A stretch of DNA of 64,000 bases from Klenkia taihuensis (lineage in GTDB: Bacteria > Actinomycetota > Actinomycetes > Mycobacteriales > Geodermatophilaceae). The stretch is taken from NCBI RefSeq assembly GCF_900112525.1, contig NZ_FOMD01000001.1:1426001-1490000 (forward strand). The letters are read 5' to 3'. Below the pieces are notes generated by a model. It did no database searches, was not told the DNA's origin, and worked only from the letters and a program-made list of their open reading frames with translations. Shown here piece by piece: positions 22,289 through 32,273 of the stretch (its first letter is position 1; the number at the start of each line of letters is the position of its first letter). The position numbers were made by a program, and so were the translations under genes.

Positions 22289-22650
22289 GCGGGCGGCGCG
22301 GCGGCCGGGTCGGGGATCCGGCCGCCGGAGACCGCAGCCAGCCGGGGCAGGTCGCGGGCCCGCACCACCGGCAGCCGGACCTCGGTGCCCGCGGTGCGCA
22401 CCAACCACAGCGACTGGTCCTCGGCCACCCGGATGCCGGCCACCTCCGGCCAGGGCACGGTGCGGCCGGACAGCAGGGTGCGCGGGGTGACCCCGTCGGG
22501 GCCGATGTCCAGGCCCACCCGCAGCACCCACGCCGCCACCAGCACCGGCACCAGCAGCAGCGGGGCGCCCCACCAGGCCGCGGTCGCCACCGGCAGCGTG
22601 CAGACGGCCAGCACCAGCACCGGCACCAGGGCCACCCGGCTCATCCTCAT
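22282..22650 (-). CDS. Cfp6-like membrane protein with PH domain
   Basis: About 122 residues: two adjacent hydrophobic stretches at the N-terminus (VALVPVLVLAVCTLPVATAAWW and LLLVPVLVAAWVLRVGLDI), then a bacterial PH-type domain with DGVTPRTLLSGRTVPWPEVAGIRV-like strands. Mycobacterial Cfp6 (Rv3004) has this build and also lies beside the ilv genes on the opposite strand. The start is uncertain: ATG at 22650 or 22644, or GTG at 22677. It diverges from ilvD across a short gap. Function unknown; the domain mediates binding at the membrane in other proteins. Confidence 0.72.
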   Translation of the reverse strand: MRMSRVALVPVLVLAVCTLPVATAAWWGAPLLLVPVLVAAWVLRVGLDIGPDGVTPRTLLSGRTVPWPEVAGIRVAEDQSLWLVRTAGTEVRLPVVRARDLPRLAAVSGGRIPDPAAAPPAQ

Positions 22651-22707
22651 CCGTGCCGTCGTCGTTGCCTGAGCCACGCAGCCGATGGTCCCAGAGGCGC
22701 CCGGGCA

Positions 22708-22723
22708 TACCATCCCCGGCGTG
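22708..22723 (+). promoter_or_regulatory. Leaderless-type -10 box of ilvD
   Basis: TACCAT at 22708-22713, seven bases, then GTG at 22721. An upstream in-frame ATG at 22685 lies before the -10 box and is therefore unlikely to be used. Confidence 0.6.
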
Positions 22724-24418
22724 ACGACCGTGGACGAGAACCGCACCTCCACCATGAAGCCCCGGTCCTTCGAGGTGACCGACGGCATCACCCGCGCCCC
22801 GGCCCGCGCCATGCTGCGCGCGGTGGGCATGGGCGACGACGACTGGGAGAAGCCCCAGATCGGCGTGGCCTCGTCCTGGAACGAGATCACCCCGTGCAAC
22901 CTCTCCCTCGACCGGCTGGCCAAGGCCGCCAAGGAGGGCGTGCACACCGGCGGCGGCTACCCGCTGGAGTTCGGCACCATCTCCGTCTCCGACGGCATCT
23001 CGATGGGCCACGAGGGCATGCGCGCCTCCCTCGTCTCCCGCGAGGTCATCGCCGACTCGGTCGAGACCGTGGTGTTCGCCGAGCGGCTGGACGGCACCGT
23101 GCTGCTGGCCGGCTGCGACAAGTCGCTGCCCGGCATGCTCATGGCCGCCGCCCGCCTCGACCTCGCCGCGGTCTTCCTCTACTCCGGCTCCACCCTGCCC
23201 GGGAAGCTGGGCGACAAGGACCTCACCCTCATCGACGTCTTCGAGGGCGTCGGCGCCTGCGCCGCCGGCAAGATCACCCGCGACGAGCTGACCGCCATCG
23301 AGAAGGCCGCCTGCCCGGGCATGGGCAGCTGCGGCGGCATGTACACGGCCAACACGATGGCCAGCGTCGCCGAGGCGCTGGGCATGAGCCTGCCCGGCAG
23401 CGCCGCCCCGCCGGCCCCCGACGACCGCCGCGACGACTACGCCCGCCGCTCCGGCGAGGCCGTCGTCGAGCTGCTGCGCCAGGGCATCACCGCCCGCCAG
23501 ATCATGACCAAGGAGGCGTTCGAGAACGCCATCACCGTGGTCATGGCGCTGGGCGGCTCCACCAACGCCGTGCTGCACCTGATGGCCATCGCGCACGAGG
23601 CCGACGTCGACCTCACCCTCGACGACTTCAACCGGATCGGTGACCGCACGCCGCACCTGGCCGACGTCAAGCCCTTCGGCCGGTTCGTGATGACCGACGT
23701 CGACCGGATCGGCGGCGTCCCCGTCGTCCTCAAGGCGCTGCTGGACGCCGGCCTGCTGCACGGGGACTGCCTGACCGTCACCGGGCGCACGATGGCCGAG
23801 AACCTCGAGCACATCTCCCCGCCCGACCCCGACGGCGCAATCATCCGCGCGATGGACGACCCGATCCACCGCACCGGCGGGCTGACGATCCTGCGCGGGT
23901 CGCTGTCGCCCGACGGCGCCGTGGTGAAGAGCGCCGGCTTCGACGCCGAGGTCTTCGACGGCACCGCCCGGGTCTTCGACGGGGAGGCCGGCGCGATGGA
24001 GGCCGTCACCGAGGGCACCCTCAAGGCCGGTGACGTCGTCGTCATCCGCTACGAGGGCCCGCGCGGGGGCCCCGGCATGCGCGAGATGCTCGCCGTCACC
24101 GGCGCGATCAAGGGCGCCGGGCTGGGCAAGGACGTCCTGCTGCTCACCGACGGCCGGTTCTCCGGCGGGACGACGGGCCTGTGCGTGGGCCACATCGCCC
24201 CCGAGGCCACCGACGGCGGCCCGATCGCGTTCGTCCGCGACGGCGACCGGATCGTGCTGGACCTGGCCGCCCGCACCCTGGACCTGCACGTCGACGCCGA
24301 CGAGCTGGCCCGCCGCAGGGAGGGCTGGGCGCCCCCGGCGCCGCGGTACACCCGCGGGGTGCTCGCCAAGTACGCCAAGCTCGTCGGCTCGGCCGCGCAG
24401 GGCGCCATCTGCAGCTGA
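22721..24418 (+). CDS. ilvD: Dihydroxy-acid dehydratase
   Basis: IlvD (565 aa) dehydrates dihydroxy-acids to the keto acids of isoleucine and valine. It needs an Fe-S cluster; the cysteines lie in [33 protein letters not shown] and the earlier [34 protein letters not shown] near the C-terminus is the second IlvD/Edd signature. The GTG start is set by the -10 spacing; ATG 22754 is a shorter alternative. In this genome it lies next to ilvBNC, unlike in M. tuberculosis. A hairpin follows the stop. Confidence 0.96.
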   Translation: MTTVDENRTSTMKPRSFEVTDGITRAPARAMLRAVGMGDDDWEKPQIGVASSWNEITPCNLSLDRLAKAAKEGVHTGGGYPLEFGTISVSDGISMGHEGMRASLVSREVIADSVETVVFAERLDGTVLLAGCDKSLPGMLMAAARLDLAAVFLYSGSTLPGKLGDKDLTLIDVFEGVGACAAGKITRDELTAIEKAACPGMGSCGGMYTANTMASVAEALGMSLPGSAAPPAPDDRRDDYARRSGEAVVELLRQGITARQIMTKEAFENAITVVMALGGSTNAVLHLMAIAHEADVDLTLDDFNRIGDRTPHLADVKPFGRFVMTDVDRIGGVPVVLKALLDAGLLHGDCLTVTGRTMAENLEHISPPDPDGAIIRAMDDPIHRTGGLTILRGSLSPDGAVVKSAGFDAEVFDGTARVFDGEAGAMEAVTEGTLKAGDVVVIRYEGPRGGPGMREMLAVTGAIKGAGLGKDVLLLTDGRFSGGTTGLCVGHIAPEATDGGPIAFVRDGDRIVLDLAARTLDLHVDADELARRREGWAPPAPRYTRGVLAKYAKLVGSAAQGAICS

Positions 24419-24443
24419 GGCCACCCGTGCGGGTGACCTCCGT

Positions 24444-24470
24444 CCCGGCCGGCTCCTGCAGCCGGCCGGG
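24444..24470. terminator. Hairpin terminator of ilvD
   Basis: A perfect 11-bp stem (CCCGGCCGGCT) with a five-base loop, 25 bases after the ilvD stop and 18 bases before the next gene. Confidence 0.65.
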
Positions 24471-24488
24471 ACTGCCGACCTGGCTGAG

Positions 24489-27146
24489 GTGGAACGCACC
24501 CGGCGCCGGACACCCCTCGTGGGCCTGCTGTGCCTCGCGCTGCTCGGTGCCACCTGGCTGCTGCCCACCGGTGCCCACCGGCTCGCCGCCGACGGGGTGG
24601 TGGTCCTCGCCGCGCTGAGCACGGCCGCCGTCCTCGCCCGGGTCGGCCGGGACGCCCCCGCGCGCGGCTGGGTGCTGGTCTCCCGCGCCCTCGTGCTGGG
24701 CGTCGTCGTGGCCACGGCCGCCGAGCTGGTCGGCCCCGCCCCCGGCGCGGTCGACCCGCCCCGCACCGCCGCCTCGGTGCTGCCCCACCTGCTCGGCGCG
24801 GTCGCCGTCCTGGTCCTGCTCGGCCGTGACCGGCTGCGCGCCGGCGGGGCCCGGCTGCTGGTCGAGAGCGCCCTGTTCTGGACCGCGGCCTTCGTGCTGG
24901 CCCAGCTGCTCGTCGTCGGGCCCGTGCTGCGCCGCGTGCCCCTGGACGCCGCCGCGCGCGCCGGCCTGGAGGCCAGCTGCCTGGCCGCCACCGTGCTGCT
25001 GGCCGCCGGCCTGGTCTTCCTCACCGCCGCCGGACCCGCCCGCCGCACCACCGCGGGCACCACCCTGGCCGGGCTCGCCGCGGTCGCCGTCGCGGACTGC
25101 CTGGCCGTGCTGGGGTCCACCGGCGGCTTCGGCCTGCTGGGTCTGGGCAGCCGGGCGCTGTTCGTCGCGGGCCTGGTGCTGCTCGCCCTGGCCGCCGCGC
25201 ACGACCCGGGCACCGCGACCGACGGCCGCCCCGGTGGCGACGGCCGGCTGGCCGCCGGCATCACCCTGGCCGGCCAGCTGCTGCCGCACGCGGTGATGGT
25301 CCTGGCCGCCGTCCTGGTGCTGGCCTCCGCGCTGTTCGTGGCCACCCCGACCCCGGCCGCGCTGGTCGCCGTCGCGACCGGCCTGGCGCTGACCGGTGTG
25401 CACCGCGTGGTCGTGGTCGGCGACGAGATGCGCTTCGCCGGCCGGCTCGGCCGCAGCGAGGCCTACTTCCGGAAGCTGGTCCGGGCCAGCAGCGACGCCG
25501 TCCTGGTCCTCGACGAGGACCGCGCCATCACCTGGGCCGCCCCGGCGCTGGCCGGCCCGGCCGACGCCGCCGGCCGCCCGCTCGTGGGGCACCCGGTCAC
25601 CGACCGCGTGCACCCGCAGGACGTCGAGACCGTGCGGGCCTGGCTCGCCGACGACGGGGACGGCGCGACCCTGGGCGGGCTGTGCAGCTTCCGGCTGCCC
25701 GCCGCCGACGGCAGCTGGCAGGTGTGGGAGGCCGGCGTGACCGACCTGCGCGCCGACGCCGCCGTCGGGGCCCTGGTGCTGCACTGCCGCGACGTGACCG
25801 TCCGGCTGCACGCCGAGGACGAGCTGCGGTCGCTGGCCTTCACCGACCCGGTGACCGGGCTGCCCAACCGGGCCGCGCACGTCATCGCCCTGGCCGAGGA
25901 GCTGGCCGCGGCCGGCGACGAGGCCGAGGTCAGCCTGTTGCTGTTCGAGCTCGAGGGGCTCGACGACGCCCGCGAGAACGTCGGCCGCGACGTCGTGGAC
26001 GTCGCGGTGGTCGAGGTCGGCCGCCGGCTGCGCGGCACCGTGCGCGGCGACGACCTCGTGGCCCGGGTCGGTGCCGAGGTGTTCGCCGTGCTGGCCCACG
26101 GCACCGGCGACGAGCCCGACCGGGTCGCCGCCCGCTGCCTGTCGGTCGTCGAGCAGCCCGTGGTCACCCAGCTCGGCCTGGTCGACCTGTCCGCCGCCGT
26201 CGGCCTGGTGCCGCTGGTCGCCGGGCTGGGCGCCGAGACCGCGCTGGACCGGGCCGAGCTGGCCGTGCGCAGCGCACGGCAGGCCGGGCCGGGGTCGGTG
26301 CGCCGCTGGGAGCACTCGCTGGCCGCCGCCCGCGACCGCCGCGAGCGGCTGCGCGAGGACCTGGTCGGTGCCCGCGCCCGCGGCGAGCTGGCCCTGGCCT
26401 GGCAGCCGATCGTGTCGCTGACCGAGCAGCGGGTGACCGGCGTGGAGGCGCTGGCCCGCTGGGTGCACCCGGCCTTCGGGGAGCTCGAGCCCGAGGAGTT
26501 CATCCCGATCGCGGAGCGCGCCGGGCTGGTCGGGGACCTGCAGCGCTGGGTGCTGCACGAGGCCATGACCCAGGCGGCCGCGCTGCCCGAGCACGGCGAA
26601 CCGCTGCGGCTGGGCGTCAACGTCTCGCCGGTCCACCTGGCCAGCGGCACCGTCGTCGGCGACGTCGCGGCGGCGCTGGGGGCCACCGGCTTCCCGGCCC
26701 AGCGGCTGGTCGTCGAGGTCACCGGCTCCACCGGGCTGGTCGACAGCCCCTCGCTGGCGGCCGACTTCGCCGCGCTGCGGCTGATGGGCGTGCACCTGGC
26801 GCTGGACGACTTCGGCGCCGGCGCCTCCTCGCTGGAGCACCTCACCCGCTGGGCGGTCGACGTGGTCAAGCTCGACCGGTCCTTCCTCGCCCGGGTGGAC
26901 AAGGACGCCCGCCCGCGGGCGCTCACCGCATCGGTGATCGGCATCGGCAGCACGCTGGGCATCGACGTCGTCGCCGAGGGCGTGGAGACGCCCAGCCAGC
27001 TGACCGTGCTGCGCGCGCTGGGCTGCGGGTTCGCGCAGGGCTTCCTGCTGTCCCGCCCGCTCAGCCTGCCCGCGCTGGTGGCCACCCTGGACGCCGGTGC
27101 GGGGCACCTGTGGCCCGGCAAGGTCGGCCGGGTCGGGGCAAGCTGA
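24489..27146 (+). CDS. Membrane PAS-GGDEF-EAL protein (c-di-GMP metabolism)
   Basis: An 885-residue signalling protein. Residues 10-310 form about ten hydrophobic helices, a sensor of unknown ligand. A PAS-like domain (about 322-440, SEAYFRKLVRASSDAVLVLDED) follows. The GGDEF domain starts at FTDPVTGLPNRAAH but its signature is GAEVF at residues 528-532, so cyclase activity is doubtful. The EAL domain looks intact: VEALARW (Glu653), LGVNVSP, LVVEVTG, ALDDFGAGASSL, VVKLDRSFL, VVAEGVET and AQGFLLSRP. It therefore probably hydrolyses c-di-GMP. The GTG 24489 start has only a weak RBS; GTG 24519 is an alternative. Confidence 0.85.
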   Translation: MERTRRRTPLVGLLCLALLGATWLLPTGAHRLAADGVVVLAALSTAAVLARVGRDAPARGWVLVSRALVLGVVVATAAELVGPAPGAVDPPRTAASVLPHLLGAVAVLVLLGRDRLRAGGARLLVESALFWTAAFVLAQLLVVGPVLRRVPLDAAARAGLEASCLAATVLLAAGLVFLTAAGPARRTTAGTTLAGLAAVAVADCLAVLGSTGGFGLLGLGSRALFVAGLVLLALAAAHDPGTATDGRPGGDGRLAAGITLAGQLLPHAVMVLAAVLVLASALFVATPTPAALVAVATGLALTGVHRVVVVGDEMRFAGRLGRSEAYFRKLVRASSDAVLVLDEDRAITWAAPALAGPADAAGRPLVGHPVTDRVHPQDVETVRAWLADDGDGATLGGLCSFRLPAADGSWQVWEAGVTDLRADAAVGALVLHCRDVTVRLHAEDELRSLAFTDPVTGLPNRAAHVIALAEELAAAGDEAEVSLLLFELEGLDDARENVGRDVVDVAVVEVGRRLRGTVRGDDLVARVGAEVFAVLAHGTGDEPDRVAARCLSVVEQPVVTQLGLVDLSAAVGLVPLVAGLGAETALDRAELAVRSARQAGPGSVRRWEHSLAAARDRRERLREDLVGARARGELALAWQPIVSLTEQRVTGVEALARWVHPAFGELEPEEFIPIAERAGLVGDLQRWVLHEAMTQAAALPEHGEPLRLGVNVSPVHLASGTVVGDVAAALGATGFPAQRLVVEVTGSTGLVDSPSLAADFAALRLMGVHLALDDFGAGASSLEHLTRWAVDVVKLDRSFLARVDKDARPRALTASVIGIGSTLGIDVVAEGVETPSQLTVLRALGCGFAQGFLLSRPLSLPALVATLDAGAGHLWPGKVGRVGAS

Positions 27147-27198
27147 GGACCCGTCCCACGGAGCGGTCGGCCTCGTCCCAGTGGGTGGGACGAGGTGG

Positions 27199-27228
27199 TT
27201 GACGCGGGCGTGCCCCGCGGCGCACAGT
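27199..27228 (+). promoter_or_regulatory. Promoter of the ilvB leader
   Basis: TTGACG (27199-27204) and CACAGT (27223-27228) are 18 bases apart. Six bases later the leader peptide GTG begins, so the leader mRNA is probably itself leaderless. Confidence 0.65.
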
Positions 27229-27234
27229 GACCGC

Positions 27235-27270
27235 GTGCTGCGCTCTGCCCTCCTCGTAGTCATCGACTAG
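27235..27270 (+). CDS. ilvB leader peptide (MLRSALLVVID)
   Basis: An 11-codon ORF, GTG to TAG, reading Met-Leu-Arg-Ser-Ala-Leu-Leu-Val-Val-Ile-Asp. Six of its residues are Leu, Val or Ile, the end products of the pathway served by ilvBNC, and five of these run consecutively before the stop. It lies directly after a good promoter and directly before a hairpin and an intrinsic terminator. This is the classic build of a ribosome-mediated attenuator, as described for ilv operons in other Actinobacteria. Confidence 0.85.
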   Translation: MLRSALLVVID

Positions 27271-27331
27271 CGCGACGGTCACCCGACCGTCGCGCCCACC
27301 CCTCCGTGCCTGCCGGCACGAGGGGTTTTTT
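27270..27331 (+). promoter_or_regulatory. ilvB transcription attenuator (two hairpins and U-run)
   Basis: First hairpin: perfect 11-bp stem, 27270-27280 with 27285-27295, whose first base is the last base of the leader stop codon. Second hairpin: CCCCTC + GTGCC paired with GGCAC + GAGGGG (27299-27325, one bulged C), followed by six T (27326-27331), a textbook intrinsic terminator. The two hairpins as drawn do not overlap. A possible competing pair is leader bases 27250-27257 with 27318-27325 (eight pairs). Confidence 0.8.
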
Positions 27332-27408
27332 GTTGGCCGGGTCCGATCCCGAGCACGAACGAGAGCCCCGCCGCACGCCCGCCCACGCCTTCCAGGGAGA
27401 CCCCCCAG

Positions 27409-29304
27409 ATGAGCACCACCGCCAGTGCCCAGGCCACCCCCGGTGCACCCACCCAGGCCGCCGCGGCGGCCACCGTCGGCGTCGAGTCCACCGACCGCTC
27501 GCTGACCGACGCGGCCCGACCGGCGGGCGCCCCCGCGACCGGCATCACCGGCGCGCAGAGCCTCGTCCGCTCGCTGGAGGCCGTCGGCGTCGACATGGTC
27601 TTCGGCCTCCCGGGCGGGGCGATCCTGCCGCTCTACGACCCGCTGTTCGACTCCTCCGTGCGGCACGTGCTGGTCCGCCACGAGCAGGGCGCCGGGCACG
27701 CGGCCACCGGCTACGCCCAGGCCACCGGCCGGGTCGGGGTCTGCATGGCGACGTCGGGCCCCGGCGCGACCAACCTGGTCACCCCGCTGGCCGACGCCTA
27801 CATGGACTCGGTGCCGGTCGTGGCCATCACCGGCCAGGTCGCCAGCGGCTTCATCGGGACCGACGCCTTCCAGGAGGCCGACATCCGCGGCATCACGATG
27901 CCGATCACCAAGCACAACTTCCTGGTCACCGACGCCGCCGAGATCCCGCAGCGGATCGCCGAGGCCTTCCACCTGGCCTCCACCGGCCGCCCCGGCCCGG
28001 TGCTGGTCGACGTCCCCAAGGACGTGCTGCAGGCGACCACCGACTTCAGCTGGCCGCCGAGGATCGACCTGCCCGGCTACAAGCCGACCACCCGCCCGCA
28101 CGGCAAGCAGGTCCGCGAGGCCGCCGCGGTCATCCAGGCCGCGCGCCAGCCGGTCCTCTACGTCGGCGGCGGCGTGCTCAAGGCCGGTGCCAGCGAGGTG
28201 CTGCGGGAGCTCGCCGAGCTGACCGGCGCCCCCGTCGTCACCACCCTGATGGCCCGCGGCGCCTTCCCCGACAGCCACGCCCAGCACCTGGGCATGCCCG
28301 GCATGCACGGCACCGTCACCGCCGTCGCCGCGCTGCAGAAGGCCGACGTCCTGGTCGCCCTGGGCGCCCGCTTCGACGACCGGGTCACCGGCAAGCTGGA
28401 GAGCTTCGCGCCCGGCGCCACCGTCGTGCACGCCGACATCGACCCGGCCGAGATCGGCAAGAACCGCAAGGCCGACGTCCCGATCGTGGGCGACGCCAAG
28501 GAGACCATCACCGAGCTGGTCGCCGCGATCACCGCGCTGCAGGAGAAGGAGGGCCGCGCGGACCTGTCGGGCTGGTGGGCGCAGCTGGACCGCTGGCGGG
28601 AGACCTACCCGCTGGGCTACGACCTGCCCGAGGACGGCGCGCTCTCCCCGCAGTACGTCATCGAGCGGCTGGGCGAGATCGCCGGGCCCGACGCGGTCTA
28701 CTGCGCCGGCGTCGGCCAGCACCAGATGTGGGCCGCGCAGTTCGTGAAGTACGAGAAGCCGGGCACCTGGCTCAACAGCGGCGGCCTGGGCACGATGGGC
28801 TACGCCGTCCCCGCCGCCATGGGGGCCAAGGCCGGCCGACCCGAGGCCACCGTGTGGGCCGTGGACGGCGACGGCTGCTTCCAGATGACCAACCAGGAGC
28901 TGGCCACCTGCGCCATCGAGGGCATCCCGGTCAAGGTCGCGCTGATCAACAACGGCAACCTCGGCATGGTCCGGCAGTGGCAGACCCTGTTCTACGAGGG
29001 TCGCTACTCCAACACCCGGCTGCACAACCGCGGCTCCGGCGGCGGGGAGATCGAGCCCATCCGCATCCCGGACTTCGTGCAGCTGGCCGAGGCGCTGGGC
29101 TGCGTGGGGCTGCGCTGCGAGCGCGCCGAGGACGTCGACAAGGTGATCGAGGAGGCCATGGCGATCGACGACCGCCCGGTGGTCATCGACTTCGTCGTCG
29201 GCTCGGACGCGCAGGTCTGGCCGATGGTCGCCGCCGGCGCCAGCAACGACGACATCCTGGCCGCGCGGGACGTCCGCCCGGTCTTCACGGAGGGACCGGT
29301 CTGA
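27409..29304 (+). CDS. ilvB: Acetolactate synthase large subunit
   Basis: IlvB (631 aa) is the ThDP- and FAD-dependent enzyme joining pyruvate with pyruvate or 2-ketobutyrate, the first common step to Val/Leu and Ile. The catalytic Glu is in [19 protein letters not shown]. The ThDP motif is [12 protein letters not shown] to LINN. NHDRV-type central domain residues and [14 protein letters not shown] are present. The first ~40 residues are a Thr/Ala-rich extension of no known role. The ATG follows AGGGAGA. The stop overlaps ilvN (TGATG). An attenuator lies 78 bases upstream. Confidence 0.97.
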   Translation: MSTTASAQATPGAPTQAAAAATVGVESTDRSLTDAARPAGAPATGITGAQSLVRSLEAVGVDMVFGLPGGAILPLYDPLFDSSVRHVLVRHEQGAGHAATGYAQATGRVGVCMATSGPGATNLVTPLADAYMDSVPVVAITGQVASGFIGTDAFQEADIRGITMPITKHNFLVTDAAEIPQRIAEAFHLASTGRPGPVLVDVPKDVLQATTDFSWPPRIDLPGYKPTTRPHGKQVREAAAVIQAARQPVLYVGGGVLKAGASEVLRELAELTGAPVVTTLMARGAFPDSHAQHLGMPGMHGTVTAVAALQKADVLVALGARFDDRVTGKLESFAPGATVVHADIDPAEIGKNRKADVPIVGDAKETITELVAAITALQEKEGRADLSGWWAQLDRWRETYPLGYDLPEDGALSPQYVIERLGEIAGPDAVYCAGVGQHQMWAAQFVKYEKPGTWLNSGGLGTMGYAVPAAMGAKAGRPEATVWAVDGDGCFQMTNQELATCAIEGIPVKVALINNGNLGMVRQWQTLFYEGRYSNTRLHNRGSGGGEIEPIRIPDFVQLAEALGCVGLRCERAEDVDKVIEEAMAIDDRPVVIDFVVGSDAQVWPMVAAGASNDDILAARDVRPVFTEGPV

Positions 29305-29828
29305 TGACGCGCCACACCCTGTCGGTCCTGGTCGAGAACAAGTCCGGTGTGCTGGCCCGCGTCTCGGCGCTGTTCAGCCGCCGCGGCTTCAACATCGAGT
29401 CCCTGGCCGTCGGCCCCACCGAGAACCCCGACCTCTCGCGCATGACGATCGTGGTCGACGTGGAGAGCCAGCCGCTGGAGCAGATCACCAAGCAGCTCAA
29501 CAAGCTGGTCGAGGTCATCAAGATCGTCGAGCTGGACGGCGCCTCGGTGCAGCGCGAGCTGCTGCTGGTCAAGGTGCGCGCGCCGCTGGCCGACCGCGCC
29601 CAGGTGCTGCAGACCGTCGAGCTGTTCCGGGCCAAGGTCATCGACGTCAACGCCGACACCGTGACCGTCGAGGCCACCGGCACCACCGAGAAGCTGCAGG
29701 CCCTGCTGGCCGTCCTGGCCCCGCTCGGGATCAAGGAGATGGCCCAGTCGGGCACCGTCGCCCTGGCCCGGGGACCCCGCTCGATGAGCGGCGCCGGTAC
29801 GTTGCGCCCGGTCGAACGCTCCGCCTGA
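29304..29828 (+). CDS. ilvN: Acetolactate synthase small (regulatory) subunit
   Basis: A 174-residue ACT-domain subunit that activates IlvB and confers feedback inhibition, normally by valine. The N-terminal ACT domain reads HTLSVLVENKSGVLARVSAL, RRGFNIESLAVGPTE; the C-terminal half is the typical IlvH/IlvN domain with ELLLVKVRAP and ALLAVLAPLGIKEMAQSG. It starts within the ilvB stop (TGATG) and is followed after 42 bases by ilvC, so ilvBNC is one operon. Confidence 0.96.
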   Translation: MTRHTLSVLVENKSGVLARVSALFSRRGFNIESLAVGPTENPDLSRMTIVVDVESQPLEQITKQLNKLVEVIKIVELDGASVQRELLLVKVRAPLADRAQVLQTVELFRAKVIDVNADTVTVEATGTTEKLQALLAVLAPLGIKEMAQSGTVALARGPRSMSGAGTLRPVERSA

Positions 29829-29855
29829 AACGCCCCACCCTCACCACAGAGATAG

Positions 29856-30899
<1,044 letters not shown>

Positions 30900-30905
30900 C
30901 GTGAC

Positions 30906-30945
30906 GCAGAAGGGCCCCGCACCGGCCGGTGCGGGGCCCTTCTGC
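30906..30945. terminator. Terminator of ilvBNC, shared with convergent genes
   Basis: A perfect 40-base palindrome; the hairpin has an 18-bp stem starting GCAGAAGGGCCCCGC and a GGCC loop. It is nine bases from the end of the minus-strand membrane gene, so it likely acts in both directions. Confidence 0.9.
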
Positions 30946-30954
30946 CGTCCCGGC

Positions 30955-31347
30955 TCAGGCGGCCCAGGCGCGCACCTCGGGCTTGCGGGTGAGCACCACG
31001 ACGCCGACCGCGAGGCCCAGCAGCAGCACCGACAGGACGTCGAAGGTCCCGGCCACGCCGACCGCGAGCACCAGGTTGACCAGCCACACGACGACCAGCG
31101 CGGCGCCGGCCAGCGCCAGCAGGCGGACGTCGAGGCCGCGGTAGAGGCGCACCGAGCCGAGCACGGTGGCCGCCGACAGCACCAGGTACAGCCCGCCGAC
31201 GAGGAAGGCCAGCGCGCTGCCGCCGGCCAGGCCGAAGCTCAGGCCGTTGAGGCCGGGCAGCAGGCAGAACACCGCCTGCAGCCCGGCGAGGGCCACCGCG
31301 GCCACCACGGTGGGTGGCGGCCGGTGGCCGGCTGCGGGTCCGGTCAC
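30955..31347 (-). CDS. Four-helix membrane protein, unknown
   Basis: A 130-residue protein with four hydrophobic segments and little else: AAVALAGLQAVFCLLPGL, ALAFLVGGLYLVLSAATVL, LLALAGAALVVVWLVNLVLA and VLSVLLLGLAVGVVVLT. No motif identifies a function. It starts at GTG 31347, ten bases after the stop of the Tyr/Gln/Gly-rich gene, so the two form a minus-strand pair ending at the shared ilvC terminator. Mycobacteria also have a membrane protein gene near ilvC, but I cannot say they are orthologous. Confidence 0.7.
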   Translation of the reverse strand: MTGPAAGHRPPPTVVAAVALAGLQAVFCLLPGLNGLSFGLAGGSALAFLVGGLYLVLSAATVLGSVRLYRGLDVRLLALAGAALVVVWLVNLVLAVGVAGTFDVLSVLLLGLAVGVVVLTRKPEVRAWAA

Positions 31348-31357
31348 GGCGCCGGGC

Positions 31358-32149
31358 TCAGCGGCCGCGGCGCGCGCGGTGCGCGGCGAAGAACTGCGCC
31401 GACGCCGGGATGCACAGCAGCACGACGATGGCGACCGCGGCGGCGAAGAACGCCAGGCTCAGCACGACGTCGCCGCCGCTGGTGGAGCCGAACTCGTTGC
31501 CGAGGTTGGACAGGTTGCCCACCAGGCCGAAGCCGGTGACCACGATGGAGATGGACCCGGCGACGATGAGCAGCACCCGGCTGCGCCCGGTCAGCGCCCA
31601 CACCGAGCCCCAGATGGTGAGCACGGTCCAGGTCAGGGCCAGCAGGCCGACCACCACGATCACGCCGGTGATGGCACCGACCGCCCCGCCCACCAGGGAG
31701 CCGAAGCCGGGGATCTCGTCGTCCAGGCTCCCCGCGCCGGCCCCGGCCCCGGCGACGATTGCCCCGCCGATGAGCAGCGCGAGGGAGAACAGGACGCCGA
31801 TGGCGCCGAAGATGAACCCGAACACCGCCGAGGTGATCACCGCGCCCGGCTTCGCCGGCGCCGCGGGGGCGTAGCCGTAGCCCTGCCCGTAGGGCTGCGC
31901 GTAACCCTGGCCGTAACCCTGGCCGTACCCCTGGCCGTAGCCCTGCGCGGCGTACCCCTGCTGGCCGTGGCCCTGGGCGTAGCCCGGCTGCTGGCCGTAC
32001 TGCTGGGTCTCGTGGCCCTGCTGCCCGTAGGACTGCTGCTGGCCGTAGGTCTGCTGCTCGTAGGGCTGCTGCCCGTAGGACGGCGGCTCGTACGACGACC
32101 CGTACGGCGACGTCTCCGACCGGCCCTGCTCGCCCTGCTGCTCGCTCAC
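31358..32149 (-). CDS. Membrane protein with Tyr/Gln/Gly-rich cytoplasmic-type tail
   Basis: A 263-residue protein. Residues 1-102 are low complexity, dominated by Tyr, Gln and Gly in YGQ and GYGQ repeats (e.g. [20 protein letters not shown]), followed by four hydrophobic segments between about 103 and 255. The GTG start has GGAGGA upstream. Tails like this are disordered, and in other proteins YG/Q-rich stretches drive self-association; whether this one does is inference. The repeats are encoded by a 12-bp tandem array at 31901-31948. It probably forms an operon with the four-helix protein gene. No family function recognised. Confidence 0.75.
   Translation of the reverse strand: MSEQQGEQGRSETSPYGSSYEPPSYGQQPYEQQTYGQQQSYGQQGHETQQYGQQPGYAQGHGQQGYAAQGYGQGYGQGYGQGYAQPYGQGYGYAPAAPAKPGAVITSAVFGFIFGAIGVLFSLALLIGGAIVAGAGAGAGSLDDEIPGFGSLVGGAVGAITGVIVVVGLLALTWTVLTIWGSVWALTGRSRVLLIVAGSISIVVTGFGLVGNLSNLGNEFGSTSGGDVVLSLAFFAAAVAIVVLLCIPASAQFFAAHRARRGR
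31901..31948. repeat. Four tandem 12-bp units within the Tyr/Gln/Gly-rich gene
   Basis: Units GTAACCCTGGCC, GTAACCCTGGCC, GTACCCCTGGCC and GTAGCCCTGCGC on the plus strand encode repeated GQGY on the minus strand. The unit length is a multiple of three, so copy-number changes would keep the frame. Confidence 0.85.
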
Positions 32150-32256
32150 TGCACTCCTCCGCGCGGGACCGGCGCTGCGGAGGAACGCCGGTGCTGAACA
32201 GCCAGGATGGCGGGCCGCCGGGGGAGGGGCAAGCAGGCGCTCACCCCCGCGGGTCC

Positions 32257-32273
32257 TAGGCTGTCCACCCGTG
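32257..32273 (+). promoter_or_regulatory. Leaderless-type -10 box of serA
   Basis: TAGGCT at 32257-32262, eight bases, then GTG at 32271, with no ribosome binding site. Confidence 0.5.

Noticed and set aside
21269-25345. N-terminal extension of the minus-strand lipoprotein frame
   Set aside because: The extension runs antisense to ilvD and the dehydrogenase; the lipobox and signal peptide place the start at 21268.
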